Part shown: in pieces, positions 29,376 through 38,212 of the stretch
Numbering within the stretch: position 1 is the stretch's first letter
Layout of the letters: every line of letters starts with the position of its first letter
Source: Palsa-504 sp963742795
GTDB taxonomy: Bacteria > Actinomycetota > Actinomycetes > Streptosporangiales > Streptosporangiaceae
Direction of reading: 5' to 3'
DNA length: 64,000 nucleotides
Assembly: GCA_963742795.1 (NCBI GenBank)
Contig: CAVUNL010000026.1
Coordinates: forward strand, 124,001-188,000
The notes under the pieces: generated by a model
What the model was told of the DNA's origin: nothing
The model's database searches: none
Seen by the model: only the letters and a program-made list of their open reading frames with translations
Program-made: the position numbers and the translations under genes

Positions 29376-29844
29376 GGGTGGTCTCCTGTCTGCCCGGGAC
29401 CCGGTGTTCCTCCCCGATGGCGAGGACCGGACGTGGGCGGGGCCGGCGCCGTGGGGGCATATGACGCTGGGTTCGCCCTGCGGCTGGTGACGGTCCGGTG
29501 GCTCGGGATGGTCCTGGCGGACCCGCTGGCGGTGCCGAGGCCGACATCTTGGCCCGCGGCCGCCATACCGGGCTACCGCCCCGTTTCGCGATGATTCCAG
29601 CCGCGGCGGAGGCCGCGAGCAGCGCAGCCCCGATGGCGATCAGGGCGATCTGCCAGCCGGGCATGCCGCCCACGACCACGACGTGGATCCCGGCACCGGG
29701 CGGCGGCAGCGGCGGGTGCTTGTCCCAGCCGGGCGGACGGGGCGGGAACGGATCGGCGAGCGCGGCGGGCGGGACAGCGGCGACGGCCAGCAGGGCACCG
29801 GCCAGCCCGGCCAGGATAGCGGCCAGACGGCGGATACGGTTCAT
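29281..29844 (-). CDS. Exported or anchored small membrane protein (C-terminus uncertain)
   Basis: ATG at 29844 with GGAGGA upstream. A signal peptide 'IRRLAAILAGLAGALLAVAAVPPAALA' is followed by a Pro-rich segment and a second hydrophobic helix, 'MPGWQIALIAIGAALLAASAAAGII' (about residues 60-85). Related small proteins end soon after this helix. Here the frame runs on through Pro/Arg-rich residues into the permease fragment, so a frameshift after about residue 88 is likely. Function unknown. Confidence 0.55.
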   Translation of the reverse strand: MNRIRRLAAILAGLAGALLAVAAVPPAALADPFPPRPPGWDKHPPLPPPGAGIHVVVVGGMPGWQIALIAIGAALLAASAAAGIIAKRGGSPVWRPRAKMSASAPPAGPPGPSRATGPSPAAGRTQRHMPPRRRPRPRPVLAIGEEHRVPGRQETTHVRTHSPPGTLPAGSSATGRRDCAGSPRSLP

Positions 29845-29984
29845 GACGAGTTCCTCCGGGTCATGCTCGATCGGTTAGTGCGAGTGTGGGCTGGCCAGCC
29901 CCAAGCCGCTATCCGACGTTCTACGGATGCCCGAACCCGGGCGGCCAGGCGTACCGTTGACCCATAGGGAGGGAAGGGGCTGCG

Positions 29985-30761
29985 ATGAGCACTCCGGTGC
30001 GGGCCAGCGACCGGGACCTGCGCGCCCTGGCCGCCATCGTCAGCGAGGACCGCGCCGACCTGCCGGACGGGGAGGGGCTGCCGCCGTCCCTGCTGGCCGA
30101 CCTGATGGGCCAGATCCGCTGCGACGCGCTGTCGTTGGACAGTTGGGACAGCGGGCGGCAGATGTGCTGGTTCAGCCAGGAAATCCCGTCCGGCGACGCC
30201 GCCATCGATTGGGAGCCCACTGATCAGGTGTTCTGGGAAAACTACTGGGACTGCCAGCACTGCAGCTACGCTGCCCGCACTGGCGACCAGCGCAGCGTCA
30301 TCACGGTCGCGGACTTCTACTCGGCCCGGCAGTGGCACAGCACGGCCATGTACACCGATCGCGACCGGCTGCTGGGCCTGGAGCACTATCTCATGGTGTG
30401 CCTGCCCAGAGCGGTGCCGCCAACCGCCGGGCCTGGGCGGTATGTGCGGCTGACCCTGGGCCGCGGGCCCGGGCCGGGCTTCTCCGAGCGGGACCGGGCG
30501 GTGCTCACGCTGCTCGGCCCGCACCTGGACCAGGCCTACCTGGACGCGCAGCGGCGCCGTCACCCGGTGCCCCGGCTCACCCCCCGGCAGACCGACCTGC
30601 TGCGGCTGCTGGCCGCCGGGCACACCAACGCCCGGATCGCCCGGCGGCTGGGCATCTCCGAGGGAACCGTGCGCACCCACCTGGAAAACATCTACGACCG
30701 GCTGGGCGTGTCCAGCCGCACCGCCGCCGTCACCCGCGCCTTCCCCGACCGGGTCGCCTAG
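29985..30761 (+). CDS. LuxR-family regulator, 258 aa
   Basis: ATG preceded by GGGAGGGAAGGGG. Residues 1-180 form a sensor-like domain rich in Trp and Cys ('VFWENYWDCQHCSYAARTGDQRSVITVADFYSARQWHST') with a later 'RYVRLTLGRGPGPGFSERDRAVLTLLGPHL' segment, as in GAF-like LuxR regulators. A LuxR helix-turn-helix occupies about 195-250 ('LTPRQTDLLRLLAAGHTNARIARRLGISEGTVRTHLENIYDRLGVSSR'). No receiver domain and no kinase nearby, so it is a one-component regulator with unknown ligand. Confidence 0.88.
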   Translation: MSTPVRASDRDLRALAAIVSEDRADLPDGEGLPPSLLADLMGQIRCDALSLDSWDSGRQMCWFSQEIPSGDAAIDWEPTDQVFWENYWDCQHCSYAARTGDQRSVITVADFYSARQWHSTAMYTDRDRLLGLEHYLMVCLPRAVPPTAGPGRYVRLTLGRGPGPGFSERDRAVLTLLGPHLDQAYLDAQRRRHPVPRLTPRQTDLLRLLAAGHTNARIARRLGISEGTVRTHLENIYDRLGVSSRTAAVTRAFPDRVA

Positions 30762-30940
30762 CGCTCACCGGCCCGGCGAGAAATGGCGTGTCCTGGTCTG
30801 CGCCGTCCTTCCTCGCAGGCCCGGTGTCCCCTGCGAACGGGCGCCGCTCTAGGCTCGGCGAAACCGATCGCATGCGCTGCCCGCATGGCAACCTAGACGC
30901 GGTCGCGGCGAGCGGGACGCCGAACCCGGGGCGGCGCGAA

Positions 30941-31050
30941 AGGCGACTTGATGAAGTTGAACGGCTGGTCCTCCCCGCAGATGCTGCGCCGCTACGGCGC
31001 CAGCGCGCGCAGCGCCCGGGCACGCCGGACCTACGACCGCATCATGGTCG
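30941..31050 (+). pseudogene. Tyrosine recombinase remnant 2 (C-terminal tail)
   Basis: Encodes 'DLMKLNGWSSPQMLRRYGASARSARARRTYDRIM', the end of the same integrase type as remnant 1, here including the likely nucleophile Tyr of 'RRYG'. Everything upstream is missing. It lies 190-300 bp from two inverted repeats that could be related recombination sites. Confidence 0.7.
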
Positions 31051-31237
31051 GAAACCGCGGCTGCGACGCCGTCTGCCACGGATCGATGCCATCCACAGTG
31101 CCCGTAGACGCGTAGAACCGCCATCCGGTACACGGCGGCGGTCGGCGGTGCCACACGCGCATCCAGTGAAGACCGGATTGCTTCGGCACCAGCTATCTCC
31201 GGTTTACGCGGTCGAAGTCGACCTCTTCTGCTTGATA

Positions 31238-31291
31238 TGTAGGTGATCGCGAGGCTCCAAGATCGAGTGCGCAGCGCCTCGATCACCTACA
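31238..31291. repeat. Inverted repeat 1 near integrase remnant
   Basis: TGTAGGTGATCGCGAGGC (31238-31255) pairs with GCCTCGATCACCTACA (31276-31291), differing by a 2-nt bulge. It shares the core (T/C)GATCACC(T/G)ACAT with the next repeat. Confidence 0.7.
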
Positions 31292-31297
31292 TGATCA

Positions 31298-31351
31298 GGC
31301 ATTATGTCGCCGGAGGGCAGTGATCTGATCTTTGATCACCGACATAATGCC
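31298..31351. repeat. Inverted repeat 2 near integrase remnant
   Basis: GGCATTATGTCG (31298-31309) and CGACATAATGCC (31340-31351) form a perfect 12-bp inverted repeat with a 30-nt spacer that itself holds TGATCTGATC/TTGATCA half-sites. The local AT content is well above the window average. The rest of 31051-31531 has no gene. Confidence 0.7.
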
Positions 31352-31531
31352 GATGAGCGGTACTTTCCTCGTGGGCAGCGCTCCTGAAATGCTTCGCTTA
31401 TGCCCCCCTTCCGGCAACGTTCGCTGAGGATGTGATCAATCTTTTGGTACCGAAGCACGGGCACACGCTGTCAGAGGTCAGGTCTAGGCTGGCCGACGTA
31501 GCTAACGCACCGCCGCGAGAAAGGGCAGGCC

Positions 31532-32101
31532 ATGACAACTCTCGGCAACCGGCCAGCCACCGCGCTGCTCGTCGTCGATGTCCAAAACGCCGCCGTGGCC
31601 GGGAGTTACCAGCGCGATGCGGTCGTGGCGAACATCGGCAGTCTTGTCGAGAAGGCGCGGCGGGAACATGTCCCGGTTATCTGGGTCCAGCATTCCGACG
31701 AAGAGCTCAAGAGAGGAAGCGGGGACTGGCAGATCGTCCCCGAGCTGAATCCGGATGGCTCAGAGCCGCTGGTCGAGAAGCACTACGGCGACTCCTTCGA
31801 GGACACCACCCTGGAGAACGTGCTGTCCGGGCTCCGCGTCGGGCGGCTGGTGGTCGTCGGCGCGCAAACCGACGCCTGCATCCGCTCGACCCTCCACGGC
31901 GCCTTCGCCAGAGGCTATGACGCGACACTGGTCAGCGACGCGCACACCACGGAGGACCAGACCAAGTGGGGCGCGCCCCAGCCGGACCAGGTTATCGCGC
32001 ACACGAACCTGTACTGGACCTACCAGACGGCGCCGGGGCGGACGGCCGGGACGGTCGAAACTAAGGACGTCGATTTCGCTGACGCGTGTCCTGACGCCTA
32101 G
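31532..32101 (+). CDS. Isochorismatase-family cysteine hydrolase, 189 aa
   Basis: ATG start. Catalytic triad of the family is visible: Asp16 ('LLVVDVQN'), Lys83 ('LVEKHYGDSF') and Cys116 in 'VVVGAQTDACIRST'. The fold is otherwise complete and of normal length. Members hydrolyse amides or enol ethers (nicotinamidase- or isochorismatase-like). The substrate cannot be chosen from sequence, and no siderophore or NAD gene is nearby. Cytosolic. Confidence 0.9.
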   Translation: MTTLGNRPATALLVVDVQNAAVAGSYQRDAVVANIGSLVEKARREHVPVIWVQHSDEELKRGSGDWQIVPELNPDGSEPLVEKHYGDSFEDTTLENVLSGLRVGRLVVVGAQTDACIRSTLHGAFARGYDATLVSDAHTTEDQTKWGAPQPDQVIAHTNLYWTYQTAPGRTAGTVETKDVDFADACPDA

Positions 32102-32433
32102 TGCCTGCTGGGCCCTCTGCGAGGCATTCCCGGCGTAGACCGAACTCATCGTCCAGCCGGTGGCACGACGGATGCACTTTACGCGGCGTCGTCCGGGACT
32201 GGCTGGAAGGGCTGGATGACCAGCGGTAGGCGCGCCCGGGACGCCACCCGCGTCCCGGCCACACCCGGACTCAGCCCGCCATGCCCAAAACGGACATCAC
32301 ACGACTATGCCGGGCCCTGGGCTCTGGTCGCGGGCCCGCCCTGGTGATCGAGGCGGTGTCCGGCCATGACCCCGGGACCGTTCGCGCTCGACGAGCGCGC
32401 CGACCTGCTGCCAGCCGTGCGACGCCCGATCGG
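32102..32433. other. No supported gene
   Basis: Intergenic sequence leading into a 7-bp tandem repeat and an amidase remnant; nothing recognised. Confidence 0.35.
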
Positions 32434-32468
32434 CGGATGGCGGATGGCGGATGGCGGATGGCGGATGG
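32434..32468 (+). repeat. Tandem repeat, 5 copies of CGGATGG
   Basis: Five perfect head-to-tail copies of a 7-bp unit. It sits at the upstream border of the amidase remnant, a likely replication-slippage product. Confidence 0.9.
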
Positions 32469-33080
32469 CCCGGACTTCGGCGTCTTCCCGTCGAGCCGGA
32501 GGTCGCCGCAGTCGTCGCGGACGCCGTGCGGGCCGTTGGCCAGGCCGACGCGGCGAAGGAGGTCAGCCTCCCCTCGGCCGCGGCTAGCGCGAACTGAGCG
32601 AGTTGTGGTGTCGGCTGATCATCCCGATCAACGTGGCCACGTTCGAGACCACGTTCGAGACCTTCAAGCGGTCCGGGCTGGACCTGCTCTGCGACCACTG
32701 GAGCGATTTCCCGCCTGAGTACCTGCGCTGGATCGAGGAAGGCTGTCAGCTGCAGGTCCCCCAGCTGATGCGGGACGAGGGGATCCGCACAGAGGTTCAG
32801 GACGCGATCTCGGATGTGCTGGACGGCTATGAGCTCCTCGTCACCCCCTGGCCTGCCCGCCAGTCCTCACCGCCACGGACGGCAGCACAAAAGGGGCCTG
32901 CCAGCGTGCACGGCATCGATGTGGACCCGCTGATCGGCTGGTTCCTGACCTGGCCGGTCGACTTCTCTGGCCACCCCGTGGCCTCAATCCCAGCCGTGCC
33001 CGCCGCCAGGTTCAGCGCGTCACTGGAGCGGTCGCGCCTCCTGGCGATCTGCTCCGGCGAGAGGTCCCACTGCAGGGCGC
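32460..33080 (+). pseudogene. Amidase-signature-family remnant
   Basis: The C-terminal half of an amidase in at least three frames: 'PDFGVFP...VAAVVADAVRAVGQADAAKEVSLP' (near 32470-32575), then 'INVATFETTFETFKRSGLDLLCDHWSDFPPEYLRWIEEG', 'DVLDGYELLVTP' and 'KGPASVHGIDVDPLIGWFLTWPVDFSGHPVASIP'. The Ser-Ser-Lys catalytic core of the family is upstream of what remains and is missing. Inactive. Confidence 0.75.
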
Positions 33081-33322
33081 CTACGTCTTGGGCGGCCGGT
33101 TGTCAGGGCTGGCATGCGCCAGGAATTTGCCTATCGCGCTTCCACGCGACGACATCGGCGGCGCTGGTGTCGTAGCGGTGGTGCACCTGCAATGTCGTGC
33201 ACGTGTGTGCTCGTAACTGGCGCCCGGTCGGGGCAGCAGCTCGGCCGCTGCCTCGTTCGGGGAGCAAGGATGGCTTCATGGGGTGATAGAGGATGGACCG
33301 AGTCCGGACTCAAGGGGCCGAT

Positions 33323-33940
33323 ATGGGTGATATGGCGCGGCAGGCAGCCGGCCCTGCTGATGCTGGCCCGGGTGCCGGCGACGATGCTGCGCTCATCGCG
33401 CGGTCGTTGCACGCGCCGGAGTGTTTCGGGGTGCTGTTCGACCGGCATGCGCCGGCGATCGGCCGTTATATTGCCCGGCGGCTGGGCCCCGATGCCGCCG
33501 ATGACTTGGTCGCGGAGACCTTCCTGGTCGCCTTCCGGAGGCGGGGCCATTACGACCTGGCGCACGGCGACGCGCGGCCGTGGCTGTATGGCATCGCGAC
33601 CCAGCTCATCGGGCGGCACCGCCGGGCGGAGGTGCGGTTCTTCCGGGCTATCGCCCGTACCGGGGCCGATCCCGCCACCGAGCCCCTCGCCGACCAGGTC
33701 ACCGACCGGATAGCCGCGCAGGCTGCCCGCCGCGAGCTTGCGGCCGCGCTGGCCCGGCTGTCCCAGGACCAGCGCGACGTGCTGCTGCTGGTCGCCAGCG
33801 GACTCTCCTATGAGGAGACCGCGCTGGCGCTCGAGGTGCCCGCAGGGACGGTGTCGTCGCGGCTGGTCCGCGCGCGGCGGAAGGTCCGCGAGGCGCTTGG
33901 CGGGCGGGACCCCACCCGCCCGGGAGAGGATGCACCGTGA
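33323..33940 (+). CDS. ECF-type RNA polymerase sigma factor
   Basis: 205 residues from ATG 33323 (AAGGGG upstream); an in-frame ATG at 33293 is possible but has a poorly spaced site. Region 2 is 'FGVLFDRHAPAIGRYIARRLGPDAADDLVAETFLVAFRRRGHYDL' with 'ARPWLYGIATQLI'. Region 4 is 'LARLSQDQRDVLLLVASGLSYEETALALEVPAGTVSSRLVRARRKVREAL'. Its stop overlaps the start of the membrane-anchored propeller gene (ATGA), so that protein is a strong candidate for its anti-sigma or sensor partner. Confidence 0.9.
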   Translation: MGDMARQAAGPADAGPGAGDDAALIARSLHAPECFGVLFDRHAPAIGRYIARRLGPDAADDLVAETFLVAFRRRGHYDLAHGDARPWLYGIATQLIGRHRRAEVRFFRAIARTGADPATEPLADQVTDRIAAQAARRELAAALARLSQDQRDVLLLVASGLSYEETALALEVPAGTVSSRLVRARRKVREALGGRDPTRPGEDAP

Positions 33941-35324
33941 TGAACGAGATGGAGCAGCTTGAGCGCATGTGCGCGGCGGTGCCGCCGCCCGATCGGCAGC
34001 GGCTCGCCCCGGCGCGGGCTCAGCTCATCACCGCCATCACTGCCAGCCGCCGGCCTGCGGCCGGTCACGCTGCGCGGGGGCCGTGGCTGGCCATCTCGAA
34101 GCTGCGCCGCCGGTGGCTGGGCTGGGCGCCGCCGCTGGCCGCCGCCGCCGCGGTCGTCGGGGTGATCCTTGGCACCCAGGGTGTGTTCAGCACGGTCCAC
34201 AGCCCGGCACCGGGCCCCAGCGGCCATGGCCCTGGGCCGGGCCTGGCTCACCCGGTTACCGCCTATGTGGCCGGCCAGTCGGGTATGGTGACGCCGATCC
34301 TGACCGCCACCAACACCGCCCTCGCCCCGATCAGGATCGGGAAGGGCCCCGATGCCGAGCAGAACTCAGTTGCCATCGCGTTCCTCCCCGACGGTAAGAC
34401 GGCCTACGTCCTGACTAATACTCTGCTCGGCGGCCCCGGCACGGTGATCCCGATCCGGACCGCCACCAACACCGCCCTCGCCCCGATCACCGTGGGGCAG
34501 GACCCCCGGGCCTCGCGATCACCCCGGACGGCAAGACCATCTACGTCACCAACTACCAGTCGGGCACGGTGACCCCGATCCGGACCGCCACCAACACCGC
34601 CCTCGCCCCCATCAAGGTCGGCGGCAATCCGTGGGCCATCGCGATCACCCCGGACGGGAAGACCGCCTACGTCGCCAACCTCCAGTCGGGCACGGTGACC
34701 CCGATCCGGACCGCCACCAACACCGCCCTCGCCCCGATCAGGGTGGGACGGGATCCGTGGCCTATCGTGATCACCCCGGACGGCAGCACCGCCTACGTTC
34801 TCAACGGCGGTTCCGGCACGGTGACCCCGATCCGGACCGCCACCAACACCGCCCTTGCCCCCATCAACGTGCCGGAGGGCTCCTTCGGCATGGCAATCAC
34901 GCCGGACGGCACGACCATCTATGTCCTCGATCTGGGCTCAAGCCAGCACAAAGAGGGCATGGTGATCCCGATCCGGACCGCCACCAACACCGCCCTCAGA
35001 CCCATTCCCATCGGTCCTGCCTGGCCCTTCGTCATCACCATCGCGATCACCCCGGACAGTAAGACCGCATATGTCGCCAGCGCCAATACGGACACGGTCA
35101 CCCCGATCCGGACCGCCACCAACACCGCCCTGGCCCCGATCAAGGTCCGGGAAAGCCCCGTGGCCATCGCGATCACCCCGGACGGCCAGACCGCCTACGT
35201 GGTCAACTTCACCTCCGGGCCCAGCAAACCGGGCATCGTAACCCCGATCCAGACCGCCACCAATCAGACGCTCACGCCGATCACGGTCGGATACCTCTCC
35301 GGGACCATCGCGATCACCCCGTAG
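33937..35324 (+). pseudogene. Membrane-anchored YVTN beta-propeller protein, candidate anti-sigma factor; one frameshift
   Basis: Starts with ATG overlapping the sigma gene stop. Residues 1-45 are a helical cytoplasmic segment ('MEQLERMCAAVPPPDRQRLAPARAQLITAI'), then one membrane helix ('PLAAAAAVVGVILGTQGVF', about 68-86). The rest is eight repeats ending in 'TVTPIRTATNTALAPI.VG..P.AIAITPDGKTAYV', a YVTN-type seven- or eight-bladed propeller outside the cell. A missing G in 'CCCCCGGG' near 34508 shifts the frame once; repair gives about 462 residues. The topology suits an anti-sigma with an extracellular sensor. Confidence 0.82.
34285..35270 (+). repeat. DNA-level repeats inside the propeller gene (8 copies)
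   Basis: A block of about 40 bp built around CCGATCCGGACCGCCACCAA followed by CACCGCCCT recurs at about 34303, 34448, 34575, 34704, 34829, 34969, 35104 and 35245, at spacings of 125-145 bp. Most copies are identical at nucleotide level, beyond what protein conservation needs, which suggests recent duplication or gene conversion. Confidence 0.85.
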
Positions 35325-35771
35325 CCACACCGCTGACCCGATCCCCGGGCCGGATGCTGCCGGGAAATGCGATGACCGCCCGCCTAGCCGGTCCTTACGC
35401 CTCTCAAGGCACAAGACCGTGAAGCAATCAAGCACAGATCGCCCCGATCTGCGGCGTCCTCGGCCAACTCGTGATCAATTGCCCGTGCGAGCATAACGGC
35501 GGTTTACGCTCGCTACTTGAATCACGCGTCGTCACTCCGCGCTGCCGCCTGGCGGTGATCCAGTGTGTACGTCTCACCGGTCAGGAGTGGCAAGGGACCC
35601 GATAAACGGCCCTGGCAAACGACGAGATCCCCGGACCGCCCGACCTGATCGAAAGCAGCCTTTGACGCCTTACCAGCCTCGGTAACCGGCGCGACGCAGG
35701 TCACTTCAAATTCGGCGGCGCCCGGACACCTGCTGTTCCGGCCATCGATGTTCCCTTGCGAGAATGTCCGC
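35325..35771. other. No firm gene
   Basis: A minus-strand frame of 83 residues (35522-35773, 'AEFEVTCVAPVTEAGKASKAAFDQVG') starts inside the upstream region of the next gene. Its composition is plausible, but there is no family or good ribosome binding site. Confidence 0.3.
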
Positions 35772-36149
35772 ATGGACCGACTCGCGTGCCCCTGCGGCCT
35801 CGGAGAGGACTATGCGTCGTGCTGCGGGCGACTCCACGCAGGCGCGCCAGCGCCGACCGCTGAGTCGCTGATGCGCTCCCGCTACAGCGCATTCGCCGTC
35901 GGGGACGCCGGCTACCTCCTGCGCACCTGGCACCCGTCAGGCCGTCCGGAGACCCTCAGCCTCGACCCGGCACTGCGGTGGACCCGCCTCGCCGTCCTGG
36001 AAACGCGCGACGGCGGGCTCTTCGACACCACCGGCACGGTCCAGTTCCGTGCCATGTACGTCCACCAGGGGCAGCGTGGCGTCCTCGCGGAAACGAGCAG
36101 GTTCGTCCGGCAAGACAGACACTGGACCTACCTCGGTCCCATTGACTAA
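35772..36149 (+). CDS. YchJ-family protein with SEC-C-like zinc motif, 125 aa
   Basis: Begins 'MDRLACPCGLGEDYASCCGRLH', the C-x-C-(8)-C-C/H metal motif of SEC-C domains. It is followed by 'SLMRSRYSAFAVGDAGYLLRTWHPSGRP', an NTF2-like segment 'LAVLETRDGGLFDTTGTVQFRAMY' and 'ETSRFVRQDRHWTYLGP'. Length and order match the YchJ/UPF0225 family. Function in the cell is unknown. An upstream in-frame ATG (35748) has no support. Confidence 0.88.
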   Translation: MDRLACPCGLGEDYASCCGRLHAGAPAPTAESLMRSRYSAFAVGDAGYLLRTWHPSGRPETLSLDPALRWTRLAVLETRDGGLFDTTGTVQFRAMYVHQGQRGVLAETSRFVRQDRHWTYLGPID

Positions 36150-36981
36150 AGGACGCCTTCCTTCCGCGCTATCACCCTGAAGGCGCCATGCTAGACCACC
36201 CAGAAAAACGGCTCCGTATCGATTATTTGCGGGCCTCAGCGTTCGGGCGTCGGCTCCACGTCAAGCACGGATCGCCCTGTTCTGGCGCGGCCGTCATCGC
36301 GGAGGCGCTACGCGAGTGCGGACGCCCGCACTGCGCCGCCGGGGGTGGTGACCGCAGAGCTGGCAAGCCAGAGCGCGAGGGCCGCATCATCGGGCGACGG
36401 GTGCCGCCGACGGGATTGCTCACTGATCGTCCCTCCGGTCGCCGGAACTGCTGCCAGCCGGGGGGCCCCTATGGGTGCGGTCACAGACGGTCTTGACGGG
36501 TTCCGGGAGAGATCCTCCTACGGCGGGTTCGGGGGAGGACACTCACACTTCCGCGTGATCAGGCACTGTCCGGCTCGGCTGAACATGTCCTGCGCCCGGG
36601 CCCTGCGTGTTACCGTCGGGTGATAACAGCGTCGCTGCTCCAGACCCCGGTAGTGGCAGGACCTACTTCCTGGTGGTGAATTCAGTGAGCAGTCCTGGTG
36701 CCTCTGACCCTGCGACGGGTAGCGGACCGGCTGCCCATCCGGCCGCTGTCTCCGTACCGTGTCCCCGTGATCGCCGTGACCGTGGCTGCGCATCGTGCCT
36801 GAAGAGGTGGTGACATCCCCGCCCGCCGGTCAGCCCGGCCACGGCAGCGGGGAGCAGCTCGAAGTTGCGGCGGCCAGCATGGCGGGCAGGGGGTTTCCAG
36901 CTATACCCGGGGAGCGCCAGGGTAATACCGGTCGTTCCCGGCTCGGGCAGGACACCGGCCGGGCCGGGCGGGAGGCTGGCC
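36150..36981. other. No supported gene (832 bp)
   Basis: Several overlapping chance frames on both strands, none with recognisable sequence. A GGGAGG ribosome binding site for the next gene is at the right end. Confidence 0.4.
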
Positions 36982-37346
36982 ATGGGTGAGGCACTGACCA
37001 TCGAGGCCCGGCACGAACGGGGCTACCCGATCGTGACCGTCGCCGGGGAGATTGACATCGCCACCGCGACCCGGCTGCGGGAGCGGCTTTTCGAGCTGGC
37101 CGCCAGCGGCGGCCCGCTGGTGGCCGACCTGGACCAGGTCCGCTTCATCGATTCGGCCGGGCTGGCGCGCTGGTCGGCGCGGCCAAGCGGGCCGCCGCGC
37201 ACGGCGGCAGCCTGCACGTGGTCTGCGCCCGGCCGAAGGTCCGCCAGCTGTTCCGGCTGACCGGGCTGGACCGCCGGCTACCGCCGGCCCGCACCCTGGA
37301 CGAGGCCCTGGACGCCTTGATGGCGGCCCGGGGCACGCCCCGCTAG
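36982..37346 (+). pseudogene. STAS-domain anti-sigma-factor antagonist, one frameshift
   Basis: 'MGEALTIEARHERGYPIVTVAGEIDIATATRLRERLFELAASGGPLVADLDQVRFIDSAGLA' carries the phosphorylatable Ser of 'DSAGL'. One missing base near 37170 shifts the frame. The rest, 'LVGAAKRAAAHGGSLHVVCARPKVRQLFRLTGLDRRLPPARTLDEALDAL', is intact in the next frame to TAG at 37344-37346. Repaired length is about 121 residues, normal for SpoIIAA/RsbV-like proteins. No kinase partner is adjacent. Confidence 0.85.
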
Positions 37347-37452
37347 CGGGGCGCAGAGACAGCCCGCACTGCAGGCCCGGGTCCCGGGGGGCGAGGACCG
37401 CGGGCAGTTCCCTGCCACGGGGGTGGGCCATGTCATGGGGCGGTGCGGGCTT

Positions 37453-37850
37453 CTAACCATGCTGCCCCCGTGCACCGGCGTCAAGCACCAACGTCCGGGT
37501 GTCCCGAGTGCCGCGTACGACTGCGAGCGCGTGGGTGCCCTCGTGCAGTATCACCTCAAGGACGGCGCGGCGGCCGGCGGCGAGCAGCTCGCCGGTCACG
37601 AACAGTTCGGGCATCCGGCGCTGGCCGGCGCGGTCGGTCACCCACCGCTCGGGCCGGTGGTGGCCGCGCAGCCTGTAGCCCCTGGGGGTCCTTTTCTGGT
37701 TGCTGCCCGCGCCGGTCACGATGACGACGAGTTCCGGATCGAGCCGCGGGAGCCGGGCACTGGGGAGCCGCCAGCTCCGGGGGCGTTCGGGATGACCGTG
37801 CGGATACCGAAGCCAAGCGCCACGAAGGACGCTCACGCGGAGGGTCAATG
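37453..37850 (-). pseudogene. Fragment of an HExxH-like metallopeptidase (SprT-like)
   Basis: 'LDPELVVIVTGAGSNQKRTPRGYRLRGHHRPERWV' and 'MPELFVTGELLAAGRRAVLEVILHEGTHALAVVRG' resemble actinomycete SprT-like proteins in which H-E-x-x-H binds zinc. Shortly after 'VRGTRDT' the similarity ends and the frame stops. The usual second part with the third metal ligand is missing, and the N-terminus (Pro-rich) is doubtful. Confidence 0.55.
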
Positions 37851-38212
37851 ATGTGGGTGGTGAGGTCGGTCCAGGGCGCGGTACCGGTGTTGCCACCGGG
37901 CGTTTTCCTGGGTCGCCTGCCCGCACCCCGCGTGCGGCTCTCACTGCACCGGGCGCTCCACGTGCCTTGCCCGCTGGTCAGCCGCCCGTAGAGGCGGCGG
38001 AGTGACTGGTGATTCAAGCTAGCGTTTGCTCGCGTTTGCCACTCACGTCGGGCCTTGCGTCATCGTCATCTAGCGTCGTGCGGTTCGGGTTGGCGGGCGA
38101 CACCCGCGCTTGCTCCCGGGAGCACCGCTGGCCGGCGGCGGGTCGCCGAGAGGGATCCCAACCACGAAACGGGACATCGGCCCCCGCGGGTGGGCCACCC
38201 GTAATCAGCGGC
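37851..38212. other. No supported gene
   Basis: Nothing recognised on either strand. Confidence 0.35.

Noticed and set aside
5834..29590. Shared 16-mer TACCGCCCCGTTTCGC near 5835 and 29576
   Set aside because: One 16-base match between two places in 64 kb of high-GC sequence can occur by chance, and the flanks do not align.
32603..33175. Open frame of 190 residues as an intact gene
   Set aside because: It matches only the middle of an amidase, and its last third is out of the family frame; treated as part of the remnant.
34285..35270. Regular repeats as a CRISPR array
   Set aside because: The repeats are in frame, encode propeller blades and have long coding spacers; no cas genes.
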